This document shows positions 56,601 to 64,000 of a stretch of DNA of 64,000 nucleotides, one piece after another. The translations under genes were made by a program, and so were the position numbers. The notes beneath the pieces were generated by a model. That model saw nothing but the letters and a program-made list of their open reading frames with translations, did not search any database and was not told where the DNA came from. The stretch is from the NCBI RefSeq assembly GCF_963855985.1, contig NC_087111.1:6019001-6083000 (forward strand), given 5' to 3'. The first letter of the stretch is position 1; each line of letters starts with the position of its first letter. Origin of the DNA: Ostrinia nubilalis. Taxonomy: Eukaryota > Arthropoda > Insecta > Lepidoptera > Crambidae.

Positions 56601-57233
56601 TCCTTCCATTTTAAGGCAGCTCAGAGTATTGAGAAATGCACAAAACGTAATATTCTTTCGGTTGTGGCCCGCCTGTTCGATGTGCTCGGTTTGATAGCTC
56701 CGGTTATATTATACGCCAAGTTACTTATTAAAGAGCTTTGGCTTAGTAACGCAGGCTGGGACGATACACCGTCCGAAACAAAGTACCTACAACGTTTTTC
56801 TGCGTTAATCCAAGAGCTACCCTTGGTTTCCACTGTGAAAATTCCACGTCATATTGGGGTTTCTGATAGTTCTGTGGTGAATATCGTTGCCTTCTGCGAC
56901 GCAAGTATGAATGGTTACGGTTGTGTCGTTTACTTGCAGACGATAAATCAGGAAAATATAACGGTCAGATTATTATGTGCCAAATCAAAGGTCTCGCCTA
57001 CAAAGATTCAAACGCTCGCGCGCCTAGAATTGTGCGCAGCGCTTTTAATGTCCAGGTTAGTAAAACTTGTGGCGGATACTTACCGCAAACGCATTCCTAT
57101 CGCAAATATATACGCATTTTCTGATTCTACGATCGCATTGTCGTGGATACGCTCGTCACCGCATCGATGGTCGGTGTTCGTGAGCAATAGAGTCGCGCAA
57201 ATACAGGAGAATATCGATGGCTCCTACGTATAA
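53676..57233 (+). CDS. BEL/Pao Gag-Pol polyprotein, truncated by an insertion
   Basis: This frame of 1185 residues starts at ATG 53676, after a non-coding leader. Gag comes first, with a conserved region of about residues 120-300 like the DUF1759 capsid-type domain of BEL elements (SFDGSMEKWPVFYESFK). Cys/His clusters at about 325-395 (CLYCNDGNHKIYNC, CVNC, CKQCGRKH) would bind nucleic acid. An aspartic protease of the A17 type is marked by LIDNGS, with catalytic Asp at residue 499. The reverse transcriptase has YMDD at 899-902. RNase H follows, with AFCDAS (Asp 1075), ARLELC and FSDST (Asp 1150). The polyprotein would be cut by its own protease, copy RNA into DNA in virus-like particles and normally pass the cDNA to an integrase. 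The last residues (from 57215) and the stop come from the inserted DNA element. Most of the integrase is absent from the copy. The frame is otherwise unbroken, which agrees with a young insertion. Confidence 0.95.
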   Translation: MEDFQRKLKILHAKKDAIFQKVNSIYELSLKVTSFVDTRSNEHFMIESESIDALHSKFEAIIDSINEFSLLENASAVPDYSPMIAFEDLYTRIKRMRNKMSASSAAPSRPVETHMHIKLPPIDIPSFDGSMEKWPVFYESFKANIHHNPQLTDSQRVQYLVGKLTHNALKITAGIIPTGDTYRVLWDSLEKKYQDKRQLGIHYLSNILDSKTCTSSAGSLDNFIQRYASSVAALKQLGIEDLTDFILLHCALRKVDGQTAHAFEFSVRDKELPTSDDFIKFMQDQTKILTLSNNFNSSNSQSNTRGSNKPAATSYKSFISNANNSDSSCLYCNDGNHKIYNCNQFKGLSSPQARFDFIKSKNSCVNCLSALHTLTNCKSTSVCKQCGRKHNTLLHFEIRNDDVRKNTHTHTVHMSTSAPVHSAAMDSNPELRAVSREPVQLTHTAGSAASNEKPPQGGSSLSFSVKLKPTSTILLSTAQVYAMQPNANNYKRIIRCLIDNGSQNNLITIDCCKSLNLVVIPLTNSYVKGVGLSSRPIRGYVDMVIQSRIEFNNKYRIQALVVDSITDQLPAHFIENCNMEYLNDLPLADLTWNVPGNIDLVLGAQLFPYIYLGNRVDSGSQAPPAFSTAFGYVLMGGSQGVNNMATSFSALALDEMVHKFWQLEELPVKGYLSQEDTICENLFASSVSRDDTGRYCVSLPFSKDPSNLGNSRTPAQRRFMALERKFIQDPSLQEQYNKVIQDYIDNDYLSEVTSDNADEGYYIPHHAVVRPDKPMPRIVLDASAKTHTGVSLNDVLHVGPNLQADLFLLLLDFRLFPIAITADIKQMYLQIGVIDDHRKYSKILYRFHGNEPIRTFQFNRVPFGLKSSPFLAMRTVRQLASDLSAEYPIAASIAETKFYMDDLVHSVPDERTAACLAQELISLFKSGAFDLVKWCSNSRTLLENLPESHRSPINFSEGNNVSSKILGLSWDPVNDSFHFKAAQSIEKCTKRNILSVVARLFDVLGLIAPVILYAKLLIKELWLSNAGWDDTPSETKYLQRFSALIQELPLVSTVKIPRHIGVSDSSVVNIVAFCDASMNGYGCVVYLQTINQENITVRLLCAKSKVSPTKIQTLARLELCAALLMSRLVKLVADTYRKRIPIANIYAFSDSTIALSWIRSSPHRWSVFVSNRVAQIQENIDGSYV

Positions 57234-58146
57234 GGGCGAAACTGCCGCTTACGCCTTTTTCCAATATTTAAGCAATGATTTCACTTTGCTCTAATCTATA
57301 ACATCAGTAAGAAAAAAATTTTTTTTTTCCATTAGATACAAAATAAAATTTTAGGCAAATAGGCGTATGTGCAAAACTACGCCACGTATAAAGCCCAATC
57401 ATACGATTCGTCAATCTATACGAGTAGTTGCTTACATAAACATATATTTTTTATAATCCAAATCTTAAATAAAGCCATGAAAATATTTAGCAAATTGTTT
57501 TATTTGTAAATTATGACACATTATATAGTTATTTAATTTTTAGCGTTAAGAGTCGCATCTCAAACTAATTTGAAAATTATAAATAACTTGAAAAAATCGA
57601 ACTGCCTAAGGCATCGTGGGGTCAATTCCCGCCTTAGGCAATTCGATTTTTTCAAGTTATTTATATTTTTTTAAAATATGACACATTATGTTAAAAGACC
57701 TAACTAAATCTCGAGCACAGTATATGGGCGTATTTGCGTTAAAACGTAAAACGGTACATTAAACGACTTTTTCTAACTGATTTATTATTGATATAGCACA
57801 TGATAACAATTAAAATAATTACATGCATAAATAATGAGAGTAATCGCTTAAAATATTATATTTACGTTGTCATTTAAGTCTCTTTACGTTGAACAATATA
57901 CATGAAATTATAGAAATATGGCGACGTAAAAGGGCAATGCGTAAAATCTCAAAATATATAAGAAAAATATAAAAATTGATAACAGCAGTAGCAAAAGCAT
58001 TACATGTTAAGGCTAAATGTGAAATTTCATTAAATTCGTTTTAGTAGGTCAGAAGATATGACCCAAAAATATGGTTCTGGCCACTAAAATGGCTCTCCTG
58101 TAAAATTTACTTTTTTCACTTACGCCAGTATACGTAGGAGCCATCG
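57215..58146. mobile_element. 932-bp TIR element inserted in pol
   Basis: CGATGGCTCCTACGTATA at both ends is an 18-bp perfect inverted repeat. ATAT lies on each side (57211-57214 and 58147-58150). Because ATAT is its own inverse, a 4-bp duplication, a TA duplication or extra TIR bases cannot be told apart. Taking out the insert plus one ATAT leaves pol in phase. The interior is AT-rich without transposase. A 32-bp-arm hairpin is nested at 57580-57665. Confidence 0.85.
57580..57665. repeat. Near-perfect hairpin inside the pol insert
   Basis: AAATAACTTGAAAAAATCGA, then ACTGCCTAAGGC is mirrored after an 18-bp spacer with a single mismatch. TATGACACATTAT is present on both sides (about 57508 and 57674). 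That spacing would fit a small fold-back element with duplicated target, though the flanking copies are not directly adjacent. Confidence 0.7.
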
Positions 58147-58148
58147 AT

Positions 58149-58361
58149 ATATCTCCAGATAATTTTCATCATGTCAGAGGAGAAGAGAATCCGAGTGACT
58201 GTCTCTCTAGAGGCTTATTGCCTTCTCACCTCGTTAATAACGATTTATGGTGGAAAGGACCCACATGGATGCAATCGCTACCATCGGAGTGGCCTCTCGC
58301 ATCTTTTTCTCCTACTGATTGTATTGATTTACCTGAACATAAGGCTAGCGCATTTAATTAG
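58149..58361 (+). pseudogene. Pol continuation after the insert
   Basis: In the phase of the polyprotein, the sequence reads HHVRGEENPSDCLSRG, then NNDLWWKGPTWMQ. This segment follows RNase H in BEL/Pao elements (the NPADxxSRG and LWWxGP boxes). It reaches a stop at 58359-58361, where normal BEL polyproteins go on into the integrase zinc finger and catalytic core. Confidence 0.85.
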
Positions 58362-58385
58362 CATTTAACATTTCTGAGGTGTACA

Positions 58386-58475
58386 CTGTACCCTGGTACA
58401 GATGGTGTCACTTGCGTAGCGATGGTTAGGACCAAATATGGTAACTTTAACGTCCTGTCGTGAAGTTGTACCCAG
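58386..58475 (+). pseudogene. Extreme C-terminus of BEL pol, frame-broken
   Basis: YPGTDGVTCVAMVRTKYG matches the conserved end of BEL/Pao polyproteins, downstream of the integrase. One base is missing near 58449, after which the expected ending lies in another frame. It lies only some 25 bp beyond the previous remnant, so the integrase was removed by a deletion, not by scattered decay. Confidence 0.75.
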
Positions 58476-58653
58476 TACCTACGCAATAATATATTTTATT
58501 TTAACGCATTTAATTGTTTATTAAGTTATTAGACTCGAGGTCTGAGTTCTTTTGATTTATTTTTCTTTTTCTTTGAATTTACCCGTTGCATTGCAAGGAT
58601 TGCAACGTATTAAGTTCACATTAGTAAGTTTTTTGAAAGTTTCTGCGAACTTC

Positions 58654-58667
58654 CAAGGCGGGGAGTA
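58654..58667 (+). other. Candidate polypurine tract
   Basis: AAGGCGGGGAGTA immediately precedes the 3' LTR, where plus-strand DNA synthesis would be primed. It is moderately purine-rich. Confidence 0.6.
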
Positions 58668-59159
58668 TGGTTACGCAGATGTACGCTTAACTTTAGTTTA
58701 TTTTTAATTCCCAAATAGTTTTGTCTGCAGGTAGAAAACTGTTTGGTTTCCACATCTCTGTGGTCATTCTTGGCGTTTCTGAACGTCAAGCTTTGACACA
58801 CTTCACCGTAAGAACTTAAACGCATCGCACATCTTCGCAGTCTCGCGAGTGAAAAAACCGCACTTTTATCTCCCGCAAATCGCATCATAACGCACAACGC
58901 ATTCGCAGCAAACCACCTCCGCATTCAAAGCCCAAATTGCTCGTGACCCGAACCCCCTGCAGGGGAAGTGAAGCCGATCCATCTTCATCCCGGAGTGTCC
59001 CGGAGCCAGCAGTGGTCGAGCTGACGGAAGGGGGCCCGAGATTGGCTCAGAGGTTAGTGGGACCAACTATTTCTCCTCTGCAGGCAAAATCATTTGGGAA
59101 ACGTAATTTGGACTTCCGATTAAGATCCCGCCTGGTGTGGCTATTTACACGCCACACCA
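58668..59159 (+). repeat. 3' LTR, 492 bp
   Basis: Same length and, by eye, same sequence as the 5' LTR. It is followed by the second ACAGG at 59160-59164. Confidence 0.95.
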
Positions 59160-59164
59160 ACAGG
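59160..59164. repeat. BEL element target duplication, right copy
   Basis: ACAGG, matching 52786-52790. Confidence 0.95.
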
Positions 59165-59401
59165 TGTAACCTAGTTTGGGGACCACTAGCAATACTAAGT
59201 TGTAACCTTGGTTAAATAAAGGATTTTTTTTTATTTAATTAAAGCTCACTTGCCTTCGTGAGTTGCAAGAACTTTAATAGGTGTTTTGAAACATCGCGTC
59301 GCTGTAAAAACTAGTGACTGCGAAAATTGAAGTTGATTATGACAAGCTCCGGATATGATTATTTTTGAAATATAGCAATAATGGATGACATCATGGGGAC
59401 T

Positions 59402-59575
59402 AGAATTCGCTGCCTTCTGCTGTCTTACCTGAACTCTTTAATCCGGGCCTTTTCAAGGCGAGGAGTAAATAGGTACTTACAGGGCAGATAATAACATCCT
59501 AGACTGCATCCCACTTAATACCAGGTGCAATTGCGGACAAATACCTACCTTGTTATGCATAAAAACATTATGGCC
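59402..59575 (+). mobile_element. Non-LTR 3' end, longest copy of its family
   Basis: One frame reads WNSLPSAV-like and LFNPGLFKAR, as at the C-terminus of non-LTR reverse transcriptases. It is followed by ACCAGGTGCAATTGCGGACA and CCTTGTTATGCATAAAAAC. Relatives are at 47080-47575 and 51925-52075. Confidence 0.7.
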
Positions 59576-59579
59576 TTGT

Positions 59580-60020
59580 CTTATATGCTATCATTGCAAA
59601 AAAAAATATGGTGCTGTCGTCTGTTATGTGAAAAACATCTCGATTAATGTTTGGATTCCCACAAATTAAAAGACCAACACTCACATTGAGTAATGGCATT
59701 GTCAACATGGCTATTAATATAAATGATTCGTCGGTTAGGTTGTAATTGCTTCGTGAGCTCTGTTGTCAGGGACCGCAAGTGCTTACTTTATTTATCTGTC
59801 CACTATTAAAATAAGAATTTTTTAGATATCTAGAATGGGAGAAAATAGCTCAAAGTTGCGTTTTGGACCCTATTTAGAAGTGATTTTATGTTTATTTAAA
59901 AAAAGCGTTATGTCTCAAAATACTTTCGGGAAATTCAGTCCCATTTATTATTACCCTGAAGCAATAAGTAGTATGATTGTAAAATAATTTTAGAAGTAAT
60001 TTAAAGAATCTAAATGACTT
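59580..60020. other. Unassigned stretch
   Basis: No gene recognised. Confidence 0.3.
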
Positions 60021-60021
60021 T

Positions 60022-60168
60022 CGTCATCATCATTTCAGCCACAGGACGTCCACTGCTGAACATAGGACTCCCCCAATGATTTCCGCATCGCCCGGTTGGT
60101 AGCGGCCGGTATCCAGTGCCTTCCTGCTACCTCCATAAGGTCGTCGGTCCACCTTGTGGGTGGGTGAC
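60022..60168 (-). mobile_element. RTE-like 3' fragment
   Basis: A minus-strand copy of the terminal block with GTTCAGCAGTGGACGTCCTG and a short ATGATGA tail. It is 5'-truncated. Confidence 0.7.
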
Positions 60169-60169
60169 T

Positions 60170-61885
60170 TTTTAATTTGTTCTTATAAGCGGGCCTACTG
60201 TACAAATAATAACTGTGGCTTCTTTAAATGAGAGAAACATTTTCACCGCGATTTATTGTGGGCATCGCATCGTGGTGACAGCAAGAATAAATGTTGACAC
60301 GATGTTTACCGGAAACTCCTGCTTAAAATCGAGAGAATATAGAAGTTTTAAAAAACTGTTGCAGTGGATTAATAAGTTTGAAGTTTTGTTGACAGATGTT
60401 TTTATTCAGTTACGTAGGTATTGAAACTACAAACTGTAGATTTGGGCCAAAACAACGTTTATAACTCAATTCAATATTATTCATATATTCAACTGCCTGT
60501 AACTGCCACTCTAGACAAGTTACAAAAAGTGATAATTTTACTTTTACTTCGAAATCGCATCACGGAGCAAAGTAACTTCATTATTATTATACCTTCACTT
60601 TGCGTTTGACTGCAGTAAAGACGATATATTGCGCTCCTTCGCACAAAATGTACTGCAATATTTCCTAAAATTGCTGAATTTGTCCAAACGAAAATCTTTT
60701 CACGAGCTAGATATTTAAGAGAAATACGAGTGCAAATCACGGAAGCAACGGGACTTGAATTTTCTCAAGCAATTTGAATATCAAATCAATCGGACCTGGG
60801 TGATGAAATGACGACCTACCAAACAGGTCGCTCGAAATTGAATTTGAATATTTTAGGGTTATGCTCCTCCAAAGCTACTTTTGATTTGATTCAAAATAAA
60901 TTGATTTTACGGATATGAAAATTCCGGAAATTATGAAGGTACTTATTTTGATTTTATGTTTTAAGTGTAATCAAGTGAAGTGTTAGTTAATATTAGTTAG
61001 TGGTACTTTGAGATTTTCTTAAGAACCTAGTGTGCTTCCATTTGCTTATGCCAAATAGTACATAATGTAACTTATATCTTTAATATTCCATCATGAATAT
61101 GTGTGACTGAATAAAAAAGTTTTGTTAGTCGCTAACTTTATTGTAATGATTTCCTTATGGACATGCTTTAAGGTTTATGTACAGACAAACTTTCGCATTT
61201 ATAATATTAGTAGGATGATGAATATCTAAAAGTTTGAAACCCTTTTAACTACTTAATTATATGTATACTTAAATATTTATCAAAATCTTTGTTCTTTTAA
61301 GTAGATGAAGTTTAGAGGAGTTATTATTACGCAGTTATTTCTTTCCACCATCATCCGACCTTCACAAGGATCCTAAATATTTCAAAACAATGCTTGTAAC
61401 GAGGTGAAAGTCTAGTTTTTAGAACTCTCTTAGTTTTATTATAATCTGTACAAGAAGAGTAATAAAGTTCAAAATGCAATGTCCAAATTTTTCATAAACT
61501 GGCAACTTTGGTGGTCATAAAATTTTAAGTGCGTACCCAAATAAAGTTGCACGTTTCAGAGGTGTAAAAATGCTTTAAAATATTGAAAAGCACAAGTTGT
61601 GTTGCCAGTAATTGCTTTTGTTATGGAGAGTACACTTTTTAAAAGGTATGAATAGTGGCTGGTTTAATTTGGAAAAGCTTACCTACATAACCAATTAGGC
61701 CAGTTCTTTTGATCCAGGGAGTCTGAAAGACTCCTTAATAATATCTATTAAAAAAATTATTGTTGAAATATTTTTGTCGTTTAAGACGCTTTTTAACGAA
61801 CTCCAAAAAAGAAAAAGAAAGGATTAACTTAAAATAGGTACAGAGATGAAGCAGGAAAACGGATAAAATTTTACAGATCTAAGTT
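60170..61885. other. Unassigned 1.7-kb stretch with a Helitron-like tip
   Basis: At 61193-61217 TTTCGCATTTATAATATTAG, then TAGGAT, is the inverse of the Helitron-like 5' terminus, with no matching 3' end nearby. No gene seen. Confidence 0.35.
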
Positions 61886-61887
61886 AC

Positions 61888-62957
61888 TTTTTAGGGTTCC
61901 GTAGCCAAATGGCAAAAAACGGAACCCTTATAGATTCGTCATGTCTGTCTGTCTGTCCGTCCGTCCGTCCGTCCGTCTGTCCGTCCGTATGTCACAGCCA
62001 TTTTTTTCCGAAACTATAAGAGCTATACTGTTGAAACTTGGTAGGTAGATGTATTCTGTGAACCGCATTAAGATTTTGATGCAAAAATAAAAAATAAAAA
62101 AATATTGGGGGCTCCCCACCCATACTTGGAACTGAAACGCAAAAATTTTTTTTTCATCAAACACATACGTGTGGGGTATCTATGGATAGGTCTTCAATAA
62201 ATATTAACTTTTTTAAAAAATAAAACCGACTTCAAATGCGTGAACACAAAAAAAAACTAAAAATTAAAAATATTGCGTATAAAAAAGTTCATCCCCAATT
62301 TTCCACCCTTGGGGGTGAAATATTTTCTTCAAATTCGCATGAAACCACCCTTTTGATAATACCTATTCAACAAAAAAATAATCGTTCAAATTGATTTATA
62401 ATCGGCGGAGATATTGCGTATAAAAAAGTTCATCCCCAATTTTCCACCCTTGGGGGTTGTTTTTTCTATTATTAAATTTAAATGGGACCACCCTTGAGGT
62501 ATTACCTATACGCCGAAAAAAGATTTGTTCAAATCGGTTCATAATTGGCGGAGTTATCGCGTATCAAACATAGAAAAAAAAAACATACGGGTCGAATTGA
62601 GAACCTCCTCCTTTTTTGAAGTCGGTTGAAAATGATATCGATGTTTCTAAAATACTTTTTTTCTAAACCAAATAGTTTGCGTGACAGACGCTTCCAAAGT
62701 GGAAAAAAGTTGCCCCCCCCCCACCTCTATCTTCTAAAATAAGAAAATGAAAAATCTAAAAAACATAATAATATGATGTACATTACTATAAAAACTACCA
62801 ACGAAAATTGTTTTGAACGAGATCTAGTAAGTAGTTTTTTTTAATACCTCGTAAATCGTCATACAAATAACTTAAATAAAAAAAAAATATAATTTCATAA
62901 ATCAATGGTACGGAACCCTTTGTGCGTGAGTCCGACACGCACTTGGCCGGTTTTTTA
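61888..62957. mobile_element. GGTTCCGTAGCC dispersed element, about 1.07 kb
   Basis: Begins TTTAGGGTTCCGTAGCCAAA and ends GACACGCACTTGGCCGGTTT, a pair familiar from lepidopteran genomes. GGGTTCCGT and ACGGAACCC are also inverted at its start (61894-61928), and ACGGAACCC recurs near the right end (62911). A (TCTG/TCCG)n microsatellite lies at 61940-61990. A second element is nested inside. No coding frame. Confidence 0.65.
62223..62630. mobile_element. Nested AACCGACTTCAAA element, about 408 bp
   Basis: AACCGACTTCAAA at the left mirrors TTTGAAGTCGGTT at the right. GATATTGCGTATAAAAAAGT, then TCATCCCCAATTTTCCACCC occurs twice inside (in part near 62270, in full near 62410). No transposase. Confidence 0.7.
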
Positions 62958-62959
62958 AT

Positions 62960-64000
62960 CATATTCTAGTATTGATATCTATAGTAAAAGCTGTGACTAT
63001 TCGTATTACAACGGAAGGCATACTTAACCCATTATAGACTGAGTTTTCTTAAAGTGACAGATTTTTGTTTTTTTGAAATGTGTTCATAATTATGGTCTAC
63101 ATAATGCTATACAAGCATTAAAAAAATTATTCGACCTGTAATCTGGAAAAAAAATGCTGGTACCATATGGTACCACTAGCCTCTTACCGTGTCAGTTGGT
63201 TAAAACATAACTTTATCATGGACTTTATAAAAATTGGGTAAATTATATATTTTAATATTATTATAATATTTATTAATATACAAGCAAATAACAGGAGTGA
63301 TATTAAATGTAAAAAAGCTGTATATTGGGTAAGCAATATTCATTTTTATCTTTGAATATTCAAAAATTTGGAATGGAGCTTGGCATTGCACGCTGCATAT
63401 AGCCCCACGTTACATTTTCTATACTCTGATATTGTTCGAGAGTTGCAATTATCTTGAGTTCGTTCTATAAATTTCTGCTTCGACTTGGGACCTTCATCGT
63501 CCTCCAAAACTGCCAATGTTTGTGAAAGTTACATCTAAAATAAATAAAAACCCATGGTTTTGTAAAGTATAGGAAACTATTTTACTTTATCTTCCTGTAT
63601 ACCATATATACCATTGAATATATCACATACTTCCCAATAAATACAGTAAAAACTAAAAATCATAAAACAATTAAAAAGACACGGTAAGCGGCTAGCGGTA
63701 CCGTACGGTACCAGTAATTTTGACATACAATATTTCCCATTATTATTACCTATCGATTTAATTTTACACCATTTCACAATAAAAGCACTTATGGAGAATA
63801 CAAGATTGTAACAAAATCAGTATTTCACTATCACACAAAAAAAATATGATCACTTACTTTTATGGCGCGTCAATTTTGAAGAGAAAATTTTGATGCGCTC
63901 ACTTCAATCATCAATTACACACAACTGAAAAGAATAACTGTCAATTTTTATTCCTATTAGCACAGACCATATCTATTGGCTACGATTTGCATCAATCAGA
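62960..64000. other. Unassigned stretch to window end
   Basis: AT-rich. TGGTACCATATGGTACCACT near 63160 is a small palindrome, and GCGGTACCGTACGGTACC-like text recurs near 63695. No gene seen. Confidence 0.35.

Larger units (their letters stand above)
52791..59159 (+). mobile_element. BEL/Pao LTR retrotransposon, recent but defective
   Basis: The order is 5' LTR, candidate primer site, leader, gag-pol frame, a 932-bp DNA insert in pol, pol remnants, purine-rich tract, 3' LTR. The LTRs are TG...CA, 492 bp and identical as far as I can compare by eye. A 5-bp ACAGG duplication flanks the whole. Pol motifs place it in BEL/Pao. The integrase is missing, so if the deletion predates insertion it was mobilised by proteins from another copy. 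Confidence 0.95.
52700..59240 (+). mobile_element. Retroposon tail that received the BEL insertion
   Basis: If the LTR element and one ACAGG are set aside, the flanks (CTCCAGTCCCCAAACGACAG, and TGTAACCTAGTTTGGGGACC through AAATAAAGGATTTTTTTTTA) are contiguous parts of one segment. It ends with AATAAA and a short tail, so it is probably a truncated retroposon. Its left limit is uncertain. Confidence 0.5.
52566..59273. mobile_element. MITE (GCGAGTGAG family) split by the nested insertions
   Basis: The left end TTCACGAAGGCGAGTGAGCT (from 52577) and the right end GCTCACTTGCCTTCGTGAGT (59242-59264) are inverted and match the MITE at 5424-5566. Its middle (TGACATTACACTA, GTTATGTGCATGTACAC) is at 52620-52690. 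Everything between about 52700 and 59240 was inserted later. Confidence 0.65.

Noticed and set aside
61928..62164. 78-codon frame ending in RTDRRTDGRTDRQTD
   Set aside because: Artefact of the (TCTG/TCCG)n microsatellite.

Overview
The window looks like repeat-rich, non-coding nuclear DNA of a moth or butterfly. The evidence is AT-rich DNA, no bacterial-type operons, dozens of short palindromic DNA transposons (MITEs), and sequence types I know as common in Lepidoptera: Helitron-like units ending in 'CTAG' after a GC hairpin, tRNA-derived SINEs, 5'-truncated RTE-like retrotransposon tails with (GAT)n or (AACG)n ends, and the 'GGTTCCGTAGCC' and 'GGCTGGGTTGCACC' families. Family names come from recalled knowledge; no database search was possible.

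Only one long intact reading frame is present: a 1185-residue BEL/Pao Gag-Pol (53676-57233) inside an LTR retrotransposon at 52791-59159. Its two 492-bp LTRs look identical and a perfect 5-bp target duplication (ACAGG) flanks it, so it inserted recently. It is nevertheless defective. A 932-bp inverted-repeat element interrupts pol, and the integrase region is deleted. The element sits inside a retroposon tail that itself sits inside a MITE.

The only host-like coding evidence is a possible first exon with the start of a THAP zinc-finger domain (40718-40824, followed by GTATGT). A phase-compatible candidate terminal exon lies at 42819-42930. This could be a gene or another transposon.

Layout. 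0-9 kb: MITEs, RTE tails, a 735-bp TIR element and a Helitron-like unit. 9-17 kb: a non-LTR reverse transcriptase relic on the minus strand, three well-preserved Harbinger-like MITEs (counting one at 4.2 kb) with TWA duplications, and a SINE with target duplication. 17-25 kb: two TA-flanked mariner-type palindromes, tail-to-tail RTE copies, and a Helitron-like unit with a 493-bp foreign segment. 25-31 kb: a piggyBac deletion derivative with TTAA duplication and short MITEs. 32-33 kb: a five-copy 178-bp tandem array with an hAT MITE in its first unit. 34-39 kb: Helitron-like repeats and a 1.1-kb hAT element. 40-47 kb: the THAP exon, a SINE in an RTE tail, and a 1.3-kb TIR element holding two others. 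47-50 kb: an RTE fragment nested in another retroposon, and a 1.6-kb fold-back made of two inverted Tc1-like transposase halves. 52.5-59.3 kb: the nested BEL block. 59-64 kb: further retroposon tails and a nested TIR element.

Nothing here acts together as a pathway. The biology of the window is transposon insertion, nesting, internal deletion and fold-back formation. I saw no convincing new enzymatic system.
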